This document shows positions 11,301-17,924 of a stretch of 64,000 bases of DNA, piece by piece. Position 1 is the stretch's first letter, and each line of letters opens with the position of its first letter. The notes beneath the pieces were generated by a model. The model was not told the origin of the DNA, searched no databases, and worked only from the letters and a program-made list of their open reading frames with translations. The position numbers were made by a program, and so were the translations under genes. Source of the DNA: DAOMNN01 sp035443825 (GTDB lineage Bacteria; Pseudomonadota; Gammaproteobacteria; Burkholderiales; Rhodocyclaceae). Where the stretch lies: NCBI GenBank assembly GCA_035443825.1, contig DAOMNN010000004.1, positions 1 to 64,000 of the forward strand. Direction: 5' to 3'.

Positions 11301-11798
11301 CCCATGACGATCGCAGCCGGACTGAGCCTTCAGGTCGACGGCGCCCAAGGCGCCCTGCATATTGCAAGTCACCTTTCGGTGGGCAGCCGGCAGGAGCCGG
11401 TCTGGATTCAGATTGGTTATCTGGGTGGGGGCCTGTGGTTGGAGGCGCGTGCCTCTTACGTTGAGAGAGTGCGCTATTCGGCCAGCGTTGGCATGGCACT
11501 GGGCGCCGCCCGCAGCTTCAGCCTGGGCAGCGTCGCTCGCGGCTCGTTTGCGCTGCTGTTGTTCGTTTACCTGGAGGTGGAAGACTCCGGCGGCTCGCTC
11601 CGTGCCGGCTTCTCCATTGCCGGTAGCGCCCGCATTCTTGGCATCGCCAACGCGTCGGTCTTGCTGCTGATGGAGGTCGAGCATCGGGGTGGGCGGGGCG
11701 GTTCGCGCGGCCGCGGCATTCTAGATGTGAAGATCCGCATCAGCCGCTTCTACAAAATCCACGTGCACCGCCAGGTTGAAAAGCAGATAGGGAGCTGA
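5316..11798 (+). CDS. Giant unrecognised protein A with central coiled coil
   Basis: A protein of about 2160 residues that I cannot assign to a family. ATG 5316 is chosen because AAGGAGG lies 5 bases upstream; the frame is open from ATG 5301. Residues 1-1250 look like a string of beta-rich domains. Residues about 1255-1745 are strongly helical with long coiled-coil character (for example RAEQLAAAADMEGRIRSKLR, then repeated Leu/Ala heptads). Residues about 1750-2160 are again beta-rich, with alternating hydrophobic strands near the end (GSVARGSFALLLFVYLEVED) and a Gly/Arg-rich patch (HRGGRGGSRGRG). No signal peptide, ATPase motif or protease motif was seen. Protein B starts 4 bases after its stop, so the two are probably made in fixed ratio. 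Base composition changes sharply along the gene. The size and coiled coil would suit a fibrous scaffold or tape-measure-like role, but this is only inference. Confidence 0.85.
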   Translation: MLSDLSQFFRVEDDDKTVLAFIQLSNLDKLSREDFPDGKSSSRGKHTGRVVLKIGDENCFVDASFVQSIYINRTGKLEIDIGLKVPSPIPGFLRVDTIDILLKCLDGVWVVEIPKFGWFENGSDLKGGFNSWLRVGGGDKDVKLKGAEFPLGQLGVAIENHVWPRKKLEVPGGSAWSVVMGRVGLFLNERSPYLIFLPSVSGNSKTEFEVPGGLKLLGLEGVNVAKTTGSHEYLLSYAPVLLFIELGGTNSARLWNVPVGWALWPEDKVFPESRLLLSHVLQPAWNEAVRLAARGNLVERAGTPYLPLPTLAITGDGDRSKSYPILLFDIPRPSADKASAQARLRRIHVCGESPGRVTATFRFQATAIGLAGDTAASDPKYPDRTRSSHLPFYLKLDGDFRGNTKLPLTFAPAIIDTPGMEVSDIIQAAGISGPEQDELLLDTTIELTSGSLASHGDENDTSEKWLTWGSLEFGLPESLEAENGNPSTLRLMLRGEWAEHHRNLYPEIDLRLHKVKVRFSAAVDLSGADLSAAFDAESDAEDRLHRDTAALIHRFGGEPIECDLRIRHKTMPGRNAVTRLEVRSTKVSGKWGPKALHVQLRPFMVAQTEPPSLDAEAGELIAVWSSDDGEGAQWRLPDANVEVFLPPQAVGETMERGVRFWGEDDDKPSPEVNPEKVLRFRFSPPTELTLRPSLQPRRYNRSPANVAKVLEQARVTSFVTEIAYPIQTTFKASGRDALPDVRVKETVGYIGRTGQNLPTRSFSVDVWSAEDIADVKGHIRDLLAKAPADYLTGLIPEALTNAGSDEALDQPPQELQRLLKQLNHMASAHTANRRNFAARLAQYHLYDPFRPDGALALFQGLSFRIRDTEHGAAPLRNPLPKWSLDRAEDSQPRASAIGTDLSPKQKDAIEKFLDEEATTPPNWFTNSEGVGLSILGGVVHTIEFASELMAVLSKPESDIGAIDHLAFTALGANASFHCAFDEGRTVFYAESQHGQLSRLLKVRIGRLGVLWNKARHVVVYERSTVPSVQFKGEQEYKREVGSEPGQQSACTGSRGWPILRKTEEYIEPVEPLRAFGAERQKDGSHTAFIEASEVVSARIYVNGAWGRDLAHGYEIPLWNPEDGSGFYPKPELALWGQAGDGNCSRLWLRAPQHVFFYTSTEPNTGADPDQWEAKPGVDCPVGLHRLPARAPRNPSPAEVRTVLDQDRLPSPRPTSLSRPRFDFAVLPAGKVNLQHGRADSEMLIDLELVALMRSDSAAAPPLDQSTTKDDWEKIVTSVQRAEQLAAAADMEGRIRSKLRQAFDRLRSAPGQCDAIKKEITDQINHEFGQAKVDLERALDRLGPTLTLPKLSTQAAVDIQRQLLAMETALHVPFGVLRRDIASLREALAGLDAEQTEEIKKLRLAALSQWQAGKALIDGVFEQALERLKLVNQALELNADNKHLEGFKNAIGKLKHAIEKPNKNKIVSALSKAQVALQNLSNHRLLGKTAAELARLLQTVRALVDSGVPVAEIKESLHKLSTNLDAFARALQSKANDLSGDLGKIRTTVSSQLEDIRGNLDTPNAKIELDIVLRGALTAIDNLAASAEATVEQRESTVVGGFRNIVSGAAEKAERQAEEVDKALEQINDGFAELLKGFKDKLGNVFADSGAIGKIKKNALKLIRKVDCTSLEILAQAEANLIQTLEQAGDRIRDAFTGYASDLLDAEARQRLAELELAVASSVQLADKAGSAIKLARALGDLPALPTLSFNLDRAEYFFEDARKTIETSPFAAKLREVDAGLKELGLAVPCRQLLDQMVPDSIKGLDFNQVFRNVGGIDFQRLFKRFKLPEVSSDRVRVTHGLDKVTRTAWVRSRVDFAHDKPESLFDLAGFVLRIDKLRLLASNEVRVTANGERTSVTDAKFTGDWALHFSGTDLARFREITVRYDGSRPDFDFSPDKLELHPSLKLLTDVTSRLSANVPPGVEVLKDGRGKPIGVKAGVTNQWPGMDLPPLAIGPMTIAAGLSLQVDGAQGALHIASHLSVGSRQEPVWIQIGYLGGGLWLEARASYVERVRYSASVGMALGAARSFSLGSVARGSFALLLFVYLEVEDSGGSLRAGFSIAGSARILGIANASVLLLMEVEHRGGRGGSRGRGILDVKIRISRFYKIHVHRQVEKQIGS

Positions 11799-11801
11799 AA
11801 C

Positions 11802-14800
11802 ATGGCAACGAACCACGCTTACGGCTGGATCATTACCGTATCGCCTTTGCCCAGTCCTAGAGAAGACCGCAAACGCTTTGGCATCAACCTCATCCGGCCG
11901 GCAGCTTTTCCACTTGACCCAGGCAGCCCTCGTGGACCGGAATATCCGAAAGCTGCGACCGAACTTGGTGATCTGTTCTTTCCGTGGAAATGGAAAGGCA
12001 TCCAATGGCATGTCTTTGCTGAGAAAGAGGGTGCATGGACAGAGATTGCTGCCGAGTCAATCACATGCCAGGCCACCGCCAACTCAGATAAGTGCCCATC
12101 AAGCGAATCCCTTCGTGGCGCCATCGAGAATGAGATATCCGAGGCTTCCAGTAATTGCCAGTACCCGTTTTCGCAAGACATCCTCGATTACTGGGGCGAG
12201 GGCCAAACGCGGAGCCTCGTCCACTCACTGGCGCCTCTTACGCATTGGCCCGCTGTGGCTTCTGGGTCTGTGCTGCACCTGACATGGGTGATCGAAATAG
12301 CGCAAGCCAATCTGGCTGACGCTATTCAGGTGATCTGTGTGCCAGAGTTCAGCTTCGATGTTGGCGGCAAAGCGCTTGACACCGGTGAGCCGAAAGAGCC
12401 AACTCACGACACATCGTTAGATCTCCAGATTGCCGCCTACCCGACCGATTCTGTATCGATCAATATGGGCTGTGAAGCGGCGACGATAGAAGTAAATCCA
12501 AGTTGCGAGCCAAGTTTGCTGAGTCTGAAACAGGGTGAGCTGTCCCGGTCTGCCTTGCATGCACTGGTTGTGTCCCATTTGCTGCCCTTGCGTGTGCTGG
12601 CCGAGTGGATCAGGTCCCTCATTGATCAGGAAGCAGACCCCTTCAAGGGCAATGAACAGGTTAAGCAGGCGCTATCGGGTGCACTTTGGAAATCATTGGG
12701 GTTCGGTGAAGAATATGCGCCCGCATTCAGCAAGCAGTCTCCCGATATTGGTGAGCATCCGCCCTTTATTGTCGAGCTGTTGATCCCCGATGAATGGGGG
12801 AGCAAAGCAAACGACCTGAAGCAAGATGTGTCGCTCGACTATCGCAAGAAACTGAAGAATTTTCAGCTTGATGATGACGAGGCTCGCACAGCCTTTAGGC
12901 ATTCGATTGACTTTCTTGCTCGCTCCCAAAACCTATCGGGCTCATATACCGCGGAGCGCCGGCAGCAATGGGCGCTGGCATCCGAGGCGTGGAGTCGGCT
13001 TGTGCAGCCTAAACAATGGCGTTTGACCGATTGGCTGGAGTTGGCCGACTTGCTGCTATCGGACCAGGGTGCCTGTGAATTCTTTGGTCCGTGGCTGGCA
13101 CAAGCGCTTGGCCCCAAGTTTGCAGGCAAGCCGTGGCGCAGCTTCGCTATTGGTGAAAAAAAAGTCCTTGGAGTCCATGAGCAACTTCTTCTTCCGGGAG
13201 GTATTCGCCTCGACATGTGGCAAAGGGTAGTGGCTGCGCGGCTATCGGATGAGCAATGGAGCGCGATTGCCGCGCCCGGCGATAGCCACAATTTTTTGGC
13301 GACAGCGACGCTCAATGCAGTTCACGAACTCCTTTGTTTGCCGGGACGCGACCCGCAGCTTTTGGGTGCAGAGGGGGCTTCGCTTGCAGCGCAGGTTGAA
13401 CATCAGGTTGAGCAGTTTTCCCAGCAACGTACTGCGCAATCTTCCGGCGCCCGCATCCGCCCCAAAGACCGGGGAATAGAACTTCTTCTCGAATCTGAGC
13501 TATGTCAGGTCGTCACAGACGAAACGATCCGCGGCTATGCGGTCGCCCTGTGCGCAGCGATAAACACACAGAACGTCTGGAAGCCAGACCTTAAGCGAGC
13601 GCACTGGATCACGGACACGGCGCTTTGGTACAAGTCCAATGCAACGCCTAATGATGGTGATTGGTTGAAGAGCACTGGCGGCAGCGTGCTCTGGATGCAC
13701 GAAACCATCGGCGCCACCGAATCCAACGGTGAGCGCGTGACCAGCGTGGAATTCACCGGTCTGCCGCTTTCTTCTACGCTTGCTAAACCCACCGGCGTCG
13801 CGTACGACCCCGATCCCGATGCGCTGGACCGCGATGGACTCAAGAGTGTGGACTTTGCGTGGCCGTGGAAGGATGTTGATGATTGCATTACAGAAGCAGA
13901 CGGCACCTGCGATTCAGGAGCGGACGGCGCCCGCGATTTGCCCATGTTGGCCTATGGAGCGTACTACCGAGCGGTGGCCGTCCCCATCGGGAATGCCGGT
14001 GTCCCACTGTCTGAGGATCTGCTCGCAGCCACCGAGATTCGCCCGCACGAGTTAAGGTCTGCGAAGGAACTCGAGGAATTTACAAGTGATAAGTGGAGGA
14101 CAGGGGACTTCCGTTACCTGTCGAGCCGCCGGCCTGCCGCACCGCGGGTAGTCAAGGATATGGATATCGATGAGCGCATCTACGAACTGGACGAAGACAC
14201 CCAAGGGCATGCCTTTCAGAGTCAAGGCTTGACTAACCCAAACCAGGCAAGGGCCGACCCAGCACCAAACCAGGCAAGGGCCGACCCAGCACAGCCGAGC
14301 CATCGAGTGGCATTGATTGCCGGAGATGCAGTGCGGAAATGGCTCCAGCCTGATGTGAAGGAGCAATGCGAATTCACCATCACCGGTCCCGTCACCGATG
14401 CAGACTTTTGCCGCCGTTGGTTGGCCATGGACCGCATGGCCAAGAGCTTGGGTCTTCATGGCCTTTACTCACATCCGGATTTCGCAAAGGATGAGGTCAC
14501 GAAGGAGGAGCTTCTGAGGCTTGACACGGAGCTCTGTGGCCGTCGTTTTGAAGGCAAGGAAGGTGGTGCTCCGCCTGACCCTAGCGTGACTGCGATTGCG
14601 GTAGAGGTCTGGAATCCTTATGAAGCGTTGGAGAAGGGTACCAATCCGCGTCACATTGAACCAGTAAAGATTGGCTTTGCGCTTAATGAAGAGCGTTTGT
14701 CATGGATCGACATCAAGTTGAAGATCCGTGTCTCTGCAACAGACGGTGGCGAATGGCGTGTTCTGCCACCAGATAAGAAGCCCCTTGAAATCAAGATCGT

Positions 14801-16958
14801 TCTGCCCCCTGGACAGTTCGTCAGGATTCGCGCTTACTCTCTGGTCCGCAAAGAGCACTTTGACCACGAAGGATCCGAGCAACGTTTTGCGGACGAAATC
14901 AAGGATGCCGAAGCGCCCGAATGGGGCAATTATCGAGCCTTTGGTGTACTTGAGCGCTGGGTCGAGGCGATGCCATCTTGGGATCAGGACACGAGTGACC
15001 GTCTGAACGTTGAGATTCGGGCTTGCGCGCCTGCGACCGAGGGCAACAGCGAAGATCTTGTCTCGGTCCATGCGGCCTTCAAGAGCCAACACCCACCCTA
15101 CTGGATTCGCGACCTGTATCTGCAGCGCCACGAGTGGCACTGGACGGGCGGTCTGCTGCCGTTTCCGAGCTTCGGTTCGACGGATGTCAATGAATGGCTA
15201 CCGAGCCTGGCCGGGGTGGAGTCTTATCGGGAGAGTGAATCGATCCGATTGGGTACGAGCTTCACTGGGGATAGACAAGAGGGCTTTGCCTGGAAACTGG
15301 GACAGGATAACCAAGAGACGTTCTTCAGACGGGCTTTGTCCAGCGGACCCCGCCCGGCGCGCTTCGAGGCCTATTTCGTCCGCCTCGTCCCTCGTTTCCG
15401 AAAATGGCTCAATGCTGGTGAGCCTGGTGGTCCATTGGGCCTGGAGTCGAAAACCTTTGCTGCCGTGGCCCTGCTTCCCGGGAGAGGATCCACCCAGGCC
15501 GATGCTCGGTTGCCGCCGCCCGTGCTGCGCTGGGCGGTGCCCCTGACGACCACACACGAAGTTGTGGGTGAGTCCGAGAGCGGTGGGCCGAAGCGAACGT
15601 CCAATGGTGTGATGCTCGTGTTTGACGAAGCGCTGCACCGAACGGACGACCTGGCTGATGTCGGTGGCCTGGGCGAAGTGATCGAGGTTGATCTGGTCGA
15701 CACCCGCGACCCCGAGTACCCCGAGATCGGGGTGAATCCGATCTTTCATCCTCTTCGCATGCCGGATCAGGATGGCCCCAAACCAAAAGAACTGCGCCTT
15801 ACAGCAACCCAAGCATTCGGCCTGACACACGATATCGGCCCCAATCCCAAGGTGGCGCAAACAGCCCTTGTCGTGCGACCCGAGAACGCTGGGGGGCGCT
15901 GGATCATGGCCAAGGTCCGCACGCGGCGCTTGATTCTTCCAGAGACCGAGTTTGGGGAGATCCTGCGCTTCGATAACGGAACATGGAAGTGGACCTGCCG
16001 CAAGGCGGGAGAGGATAAGGCCCCCGTCGATCTGGCTATTGATATCCAGCGACAGCAGGTTCAATCGATCAAGCTGCTGGTCTCAAGCGATGCTACTGCG
16101 GACCCAGACGAATTCGATCTCTCCCCAAAGGCGATTTCTCCAGAAACCGAGCGAGTGCTGATCACTTGGCACAAGGGGCGGTGGGGCGACGGCGTTTCGG
16201 TGTCTTGGGGCTGTCAGATTTTGGAGCAGAAGCGGGAAAACCCAGATGCATTGACTTGGAGAACTTTGCACAAGACGAGTTGCCACGAAATCGCCCAAAA
16301 AAAACAGGGGCTCAATCATGGAACCTTCGTCCACATGCAACTCTCGCTCGAGATCGAGATGAAGCAAGAGGGGGCGGTTGAGCGCGTGTCGGTATTACGT
16401 TGCAGCGACTACACGGACCCCATGTGGTTGAGTTTCATCGGAACCTTCGAGCAAAACGGCATCGGAGATCCGACGGACTACCGAGTGAGTATCAATCATG
16501 ATGGTAAGAAAGAGACGCTGATTTTGAGCAGTCCGCTCCTGGAAGTGCCGCTGCCCCGGGTTCGTCACAGCAGCGAGGTCGTAGATCTGACAACGGGGGG
16601 TAGGGACGCATCCAGCTTCCACATCACCTTGATCTACCGCCAGGTGCCGGATGTCCTGAGGGGGAGATCCGGAGCGGACGGTGGCGTGCTTGAACAGGTA
16701 TTCATGGCAGCTGATTCTCAGGACCCCGGCCAGCGTGAGGTTAAATTTGAGTCGTTGCCGGCTGAGATTGGTGCTCAGCTCGGCAGCGGGGCAAGGCACG
16801 CCTACATATTTTCCGTGCAGGCCGACTCGGGATTTACTGGGGGGGTTGAGGACTGGAAGGACTTGTTGAATGGGCTTTTTCCCGCAAATGGAAACGCCGA
16901 GAGCCGCCTGCGCCTGCTGCCCGAATACCTCGGGCCAATCGTTATTGACGAAGGTTGA
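11802..16958 (+). CDS. Giant unrecognised protein B
   Basis: A 1718-residue protein with no family that I recognise. It starts 4 bases after protein A, with AGGGAG inside the end of the upstream gene as ribosome site. It appears soluble, with no signal peptide or membrane segment. It is rich in Trp, Asp and Glu and looks like a series of beta domains with some helical parts (about 350-460). Residues about 810-832 contain two exact copies of a nine-residue unit (PNQARADPA), likely a flexible linker. The C-terminal 500 residues have many short strand-like stretches that could be Ig-like or carbohydrate-binding-like folds, but no diagnostic motif is visible. The pairing with protein A and the M23 peptidase suggests a three-protein assembly. 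Confidence 0.85.
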   Translation: MATNHAYGWIITVSPLPSPREDRKRFGINLIRPAAFPLDPGSPRGPEYPKAATELGDLFFPWKWKGIQWHVFAEKEGAWTEIAAESITCQATANSDKCPSSESLRGAIENEISEASSNCQYPFSQDILDYWGEGQTRSLVHSLAPLTHWPAVASGSVLHLTWVIEIAQANLADAIQVICVPEFSFDVGGKALDTGEPKEPTHDTSLDLQIAAYPTDSVSINMGCEAATIEVNPSCEPSLLSLKQGELSRSALHALVVSHLLPLRVLAEWIRSLIDQEADPFKGNEQVKQALSGALWKSLGFGEEYAPAFSKQSPDIGEHPPFIVELLIPDEWGSKANDLKQDVSLDYRKKLKNFQLDDDEARTAFRHSIDFLARSQNLSGSYTAERRQQWALASEAWSRLVQPKQWRLTDWLELADLLLSDQGACEFFGPWLAQALGPKFAGKPWRSFAIGEKKVLGVHEQLLLPGGIRLDMWQRVVAARLSDEQWSAIAAPGDSHNFLATATLNAVHELLCLPGRDPQLLGAEGASLAAQVEHQVEQFSQQRTAQSSGARIRPKDRGIELLLESELCQVVTDETIRGYAVALCAAINTQNVWKPDLKRAHWITDTALWYKSNATPNDGDWLKSTGGSVLWMHETIGATESNGERVTSVEFTGLPLSSTLAKPTGVAYDPDPDALDRDGLKSVDFAWPWKDVDDCITEADGTCDSGADGARDLPMLAYGAYYRAVAVPIGNAGVPLSEDLLAATEIRPHELRSAKELEEFTSDKWRTGDFRYLSSRRPAAPRVVKDMDIDERIYELDEDTQGHAFQSQGLTNPNQARADPAPNQARADPAQPSHRVALIAGDAVRKWLQPDVKEQCEFTITGPVTDADFCRRWLAMDRMAKSLGLHGLYSHPDFAKDEVTKEELLRLDTELCGRRFEGKEGGAPPDPSVTAIAVEVWNPYEALEKGTNPRHIEPVKIGFALNEERLSWIDIKLKIRVSATDGGEWRVLPPDKKPLEIKIVLPPGQFVRIRAYSLVRKEHFDHEGSEQRFADEIKDAEAPEWGNYRAFGVLERWVEAMPSWDQDTSDRLNVEIRACAPATEGNSEDLVSVHAAFKSQHPPYWIRDLYLQRHEWHWTGGLLPFPSFGSTDVNEWLPSLAGVESYRESESIRLGTSFTGDRQEGFAWKLGQDNQETFFRRALSSGPRPARFEAYFVRLVPRFRKWLNAGEPGGPLGLESKTFAAVALLPGRGSTQADARLPPPVLRWAVPLTTTHEVVGESESGGPKRTSNGVMLVFDEALHRTDDLADVGGLGEVIEVDLVDTRDPEYPEIGVNPIFHPLRMPDQDGPKPKELRLTATQAFGLTHDIGPNPKVAQTALVVRPENAGGRWIMAKVRTRRLILPETEFGEILRFDNGTWKWTCRKAGEDKAPVDLAIDIQRQQVQSIKLLVSSDATADPDEFDLSPKAISPETERVLITWHKGRWGDGVSVSWGCQILEQKRENPDALTWRTLHKTSCHEIAQKKQGLNHGTFVHMQLSLEIEMKQEGAVERVSVLRCSDYTDPMWLSFIGTFEQNGIGDPTDYRVSINHDGKKETLILSSPLLEVPLPRVRHSSEVVDLTTGGRDASSFHITLIYRQVPDVLRGRSGADGGVLEQVFMAADSQDPGQREVKFESLPAEIGAQLGSGARHAYIFSVQADSGFTGGVEDWKDLLNGLFPANGNAESRLRLLPEYLGPIVIDEG
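14238..14291 (+). repeat. Two exact 27-base tandem copies inside giant gene B
   Basis: The unit occupies 14238-14264 and 14265-14291 without mismatch and encodes PNQARADPA twice. Being a multiple of three it keeps the frame. Exact identity suggests a recent duplication or an unstable copy number. The residues are proline- and alanine-rich, as in an interdomain linker. Confidence 0.95.
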
Positions 16959-16972
16959 TTAGGGAGGACGAT

Positions 16973-17032
16973 ATGGAAAAAGAGGTGTCTCGCGCGGCGG
17001 TCATCGTTCTGGCGGGGAGCCGGCACGCTTGA
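16973..17032 (+). CDS. Possible 19-residue peptide or gene remnant
   Basis: A 20-codon frame (MEKEVSRAAVIVLAGSRHA) has a near-ideal ribosome site, AGGGAGG, 5 bases before its ATG. It begins 14 bases after giant gene B. It may be a real short peptide, a leader, or the front of a gene cut off by a frameshift. Nothing convincing continues in the other frames before 17260. Confidence 0.35.
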   Translation: MEKEVSRAAVIVLAGSRHA

Positions 17033-17259
17033 GTTTTTCCTGGGTGGCGCTGACCGTCCGCGACGCTTAGCTAAATGAATATGGGTGTCGGTGACAATTC
17101 CCAGTGAACCCGAGTCAGGATCGTCATTGCAACAGATCGTACCAACTTATTTGCGCGCGTCAGATGACCGTCACATTCCGTTCCGACGAAGCTGGGCCTC
17201 CGAGTGGCCACCGTCATTGAGGTTTAAGAACAGCCGGAAGGGATCCGAGAGGTGGAACA
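17033..17259. other. Intergenic stretch before the small membrane protein
   Basis: Together with the short frame before it, this separates giant gene B from the next gene by about 300 bases. An open frame at 17085-17339 overlaps the next gene out of frame and looks like chance. I saw no terminator or promoter that I would defend. Confidence 0.4.
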
Positions 17260-17616
17260 ATGGAGCTTGGTATCGCCATCATTGCCGTTCTCGTGGTCGC
17301 GATCGCGATCGCGGCTTTCCGTCGTACCGACAACGATAGTGGCGGGGAATCGAACGATCGCATCGCTGCACCGGATAGCGGGGCCACGCACTCCGATTCG
17401 CCGGCGGAGTCGGACATGACTTACGTCGAGGAGCTCAACTGTGAACTCACTCCTGCCGCTCGTGAACTATGGAGGACCCTGCTCAATATGAGCTTTGGAA
17501 ATCGCATGCGTGCCCGAGATTATGTGTTTGCTGAGAAGGCGAAGGATCCACACGCCCCGATGGAAACGCTCATCGCGTCGGTAATTGAGGCGTGGCGCCG
17601 GGAAATCAACCGCTAG
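17260..17616 (+). CDS. Small membrane-anchored hypothetical protein
   Basis: A 118-residue protein with one N-terminal hydrophobic helix (residues 2-19, ELGIAIIAVLVVAIAIAA) followed by positive residues, giving a single-pass anchor with the rest in the cytoplasm (N-out) by the positive-inside rule. A low-complexity acidic/Ser linker (about 22-50) leads to a compact helical C-terminal domain (about 55-118: TPAARELWRTLLNMSFGNRM and onward). The start has GAGAGG 8 bases upstream. I do not recognise the family. It lies between the giant gene block and the helicase operon and could belong to either. It might tether the giant proteins, but nothing in the sequence proves that. Confidence 0.75.
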   Translation: MELGIAIIAVLVVAIAIAAFRRTDNDSGGESNDRIAAPDSGATHSDSPAESDMTYVEELNCELTPAARELWRTLLNMSFGNRMRARDYVFAEKAKDPHAPMETLIASVIEAWRREINR

Positions 17617-17924
17617 AGGCGTCATGCCAGTTCTCGAGCGGTTCCGTTCTTACCGCGGCCAACGGCGGAATACCCTCGACGGTTGCCGTAGTCGGCCCAG
17701 TCTTTCTCTACCGCGTGCATATCTGCGGACCGATCGCAGCCACGCTGACATCGTCATTTCGGGAACGCCGTCGTCCCAACGTTGCACTTCGTCATGGGAT
17801 GATCGTCGCCCGTCCCATTGGCTCCAAATACAATGATCATGACCCGGCGCCAGCGCTCGAGACCCGCGAGATCTGCCTGACTGGCATAATCACTTACTCG
17901 CCAGCACGCTGAACCCGGATACCC
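17617..17924. other. 308-base stretch before the helicase operon, no supported gene
   Basis: Open frames at 17585-17836 and 17592-17912 have no ribosome site and no protein-like character. The stretch probably carries the promoter of the nine-gene operon that starts at 17925, but I could not pick a convincing -35/-10 pair. Confidence 0.4.

Noticed and set aside
17592..17912. 106-residue frame before the helicase
   Set aside because: It has no ribosome site, no motif and mixed low-complexity composition.
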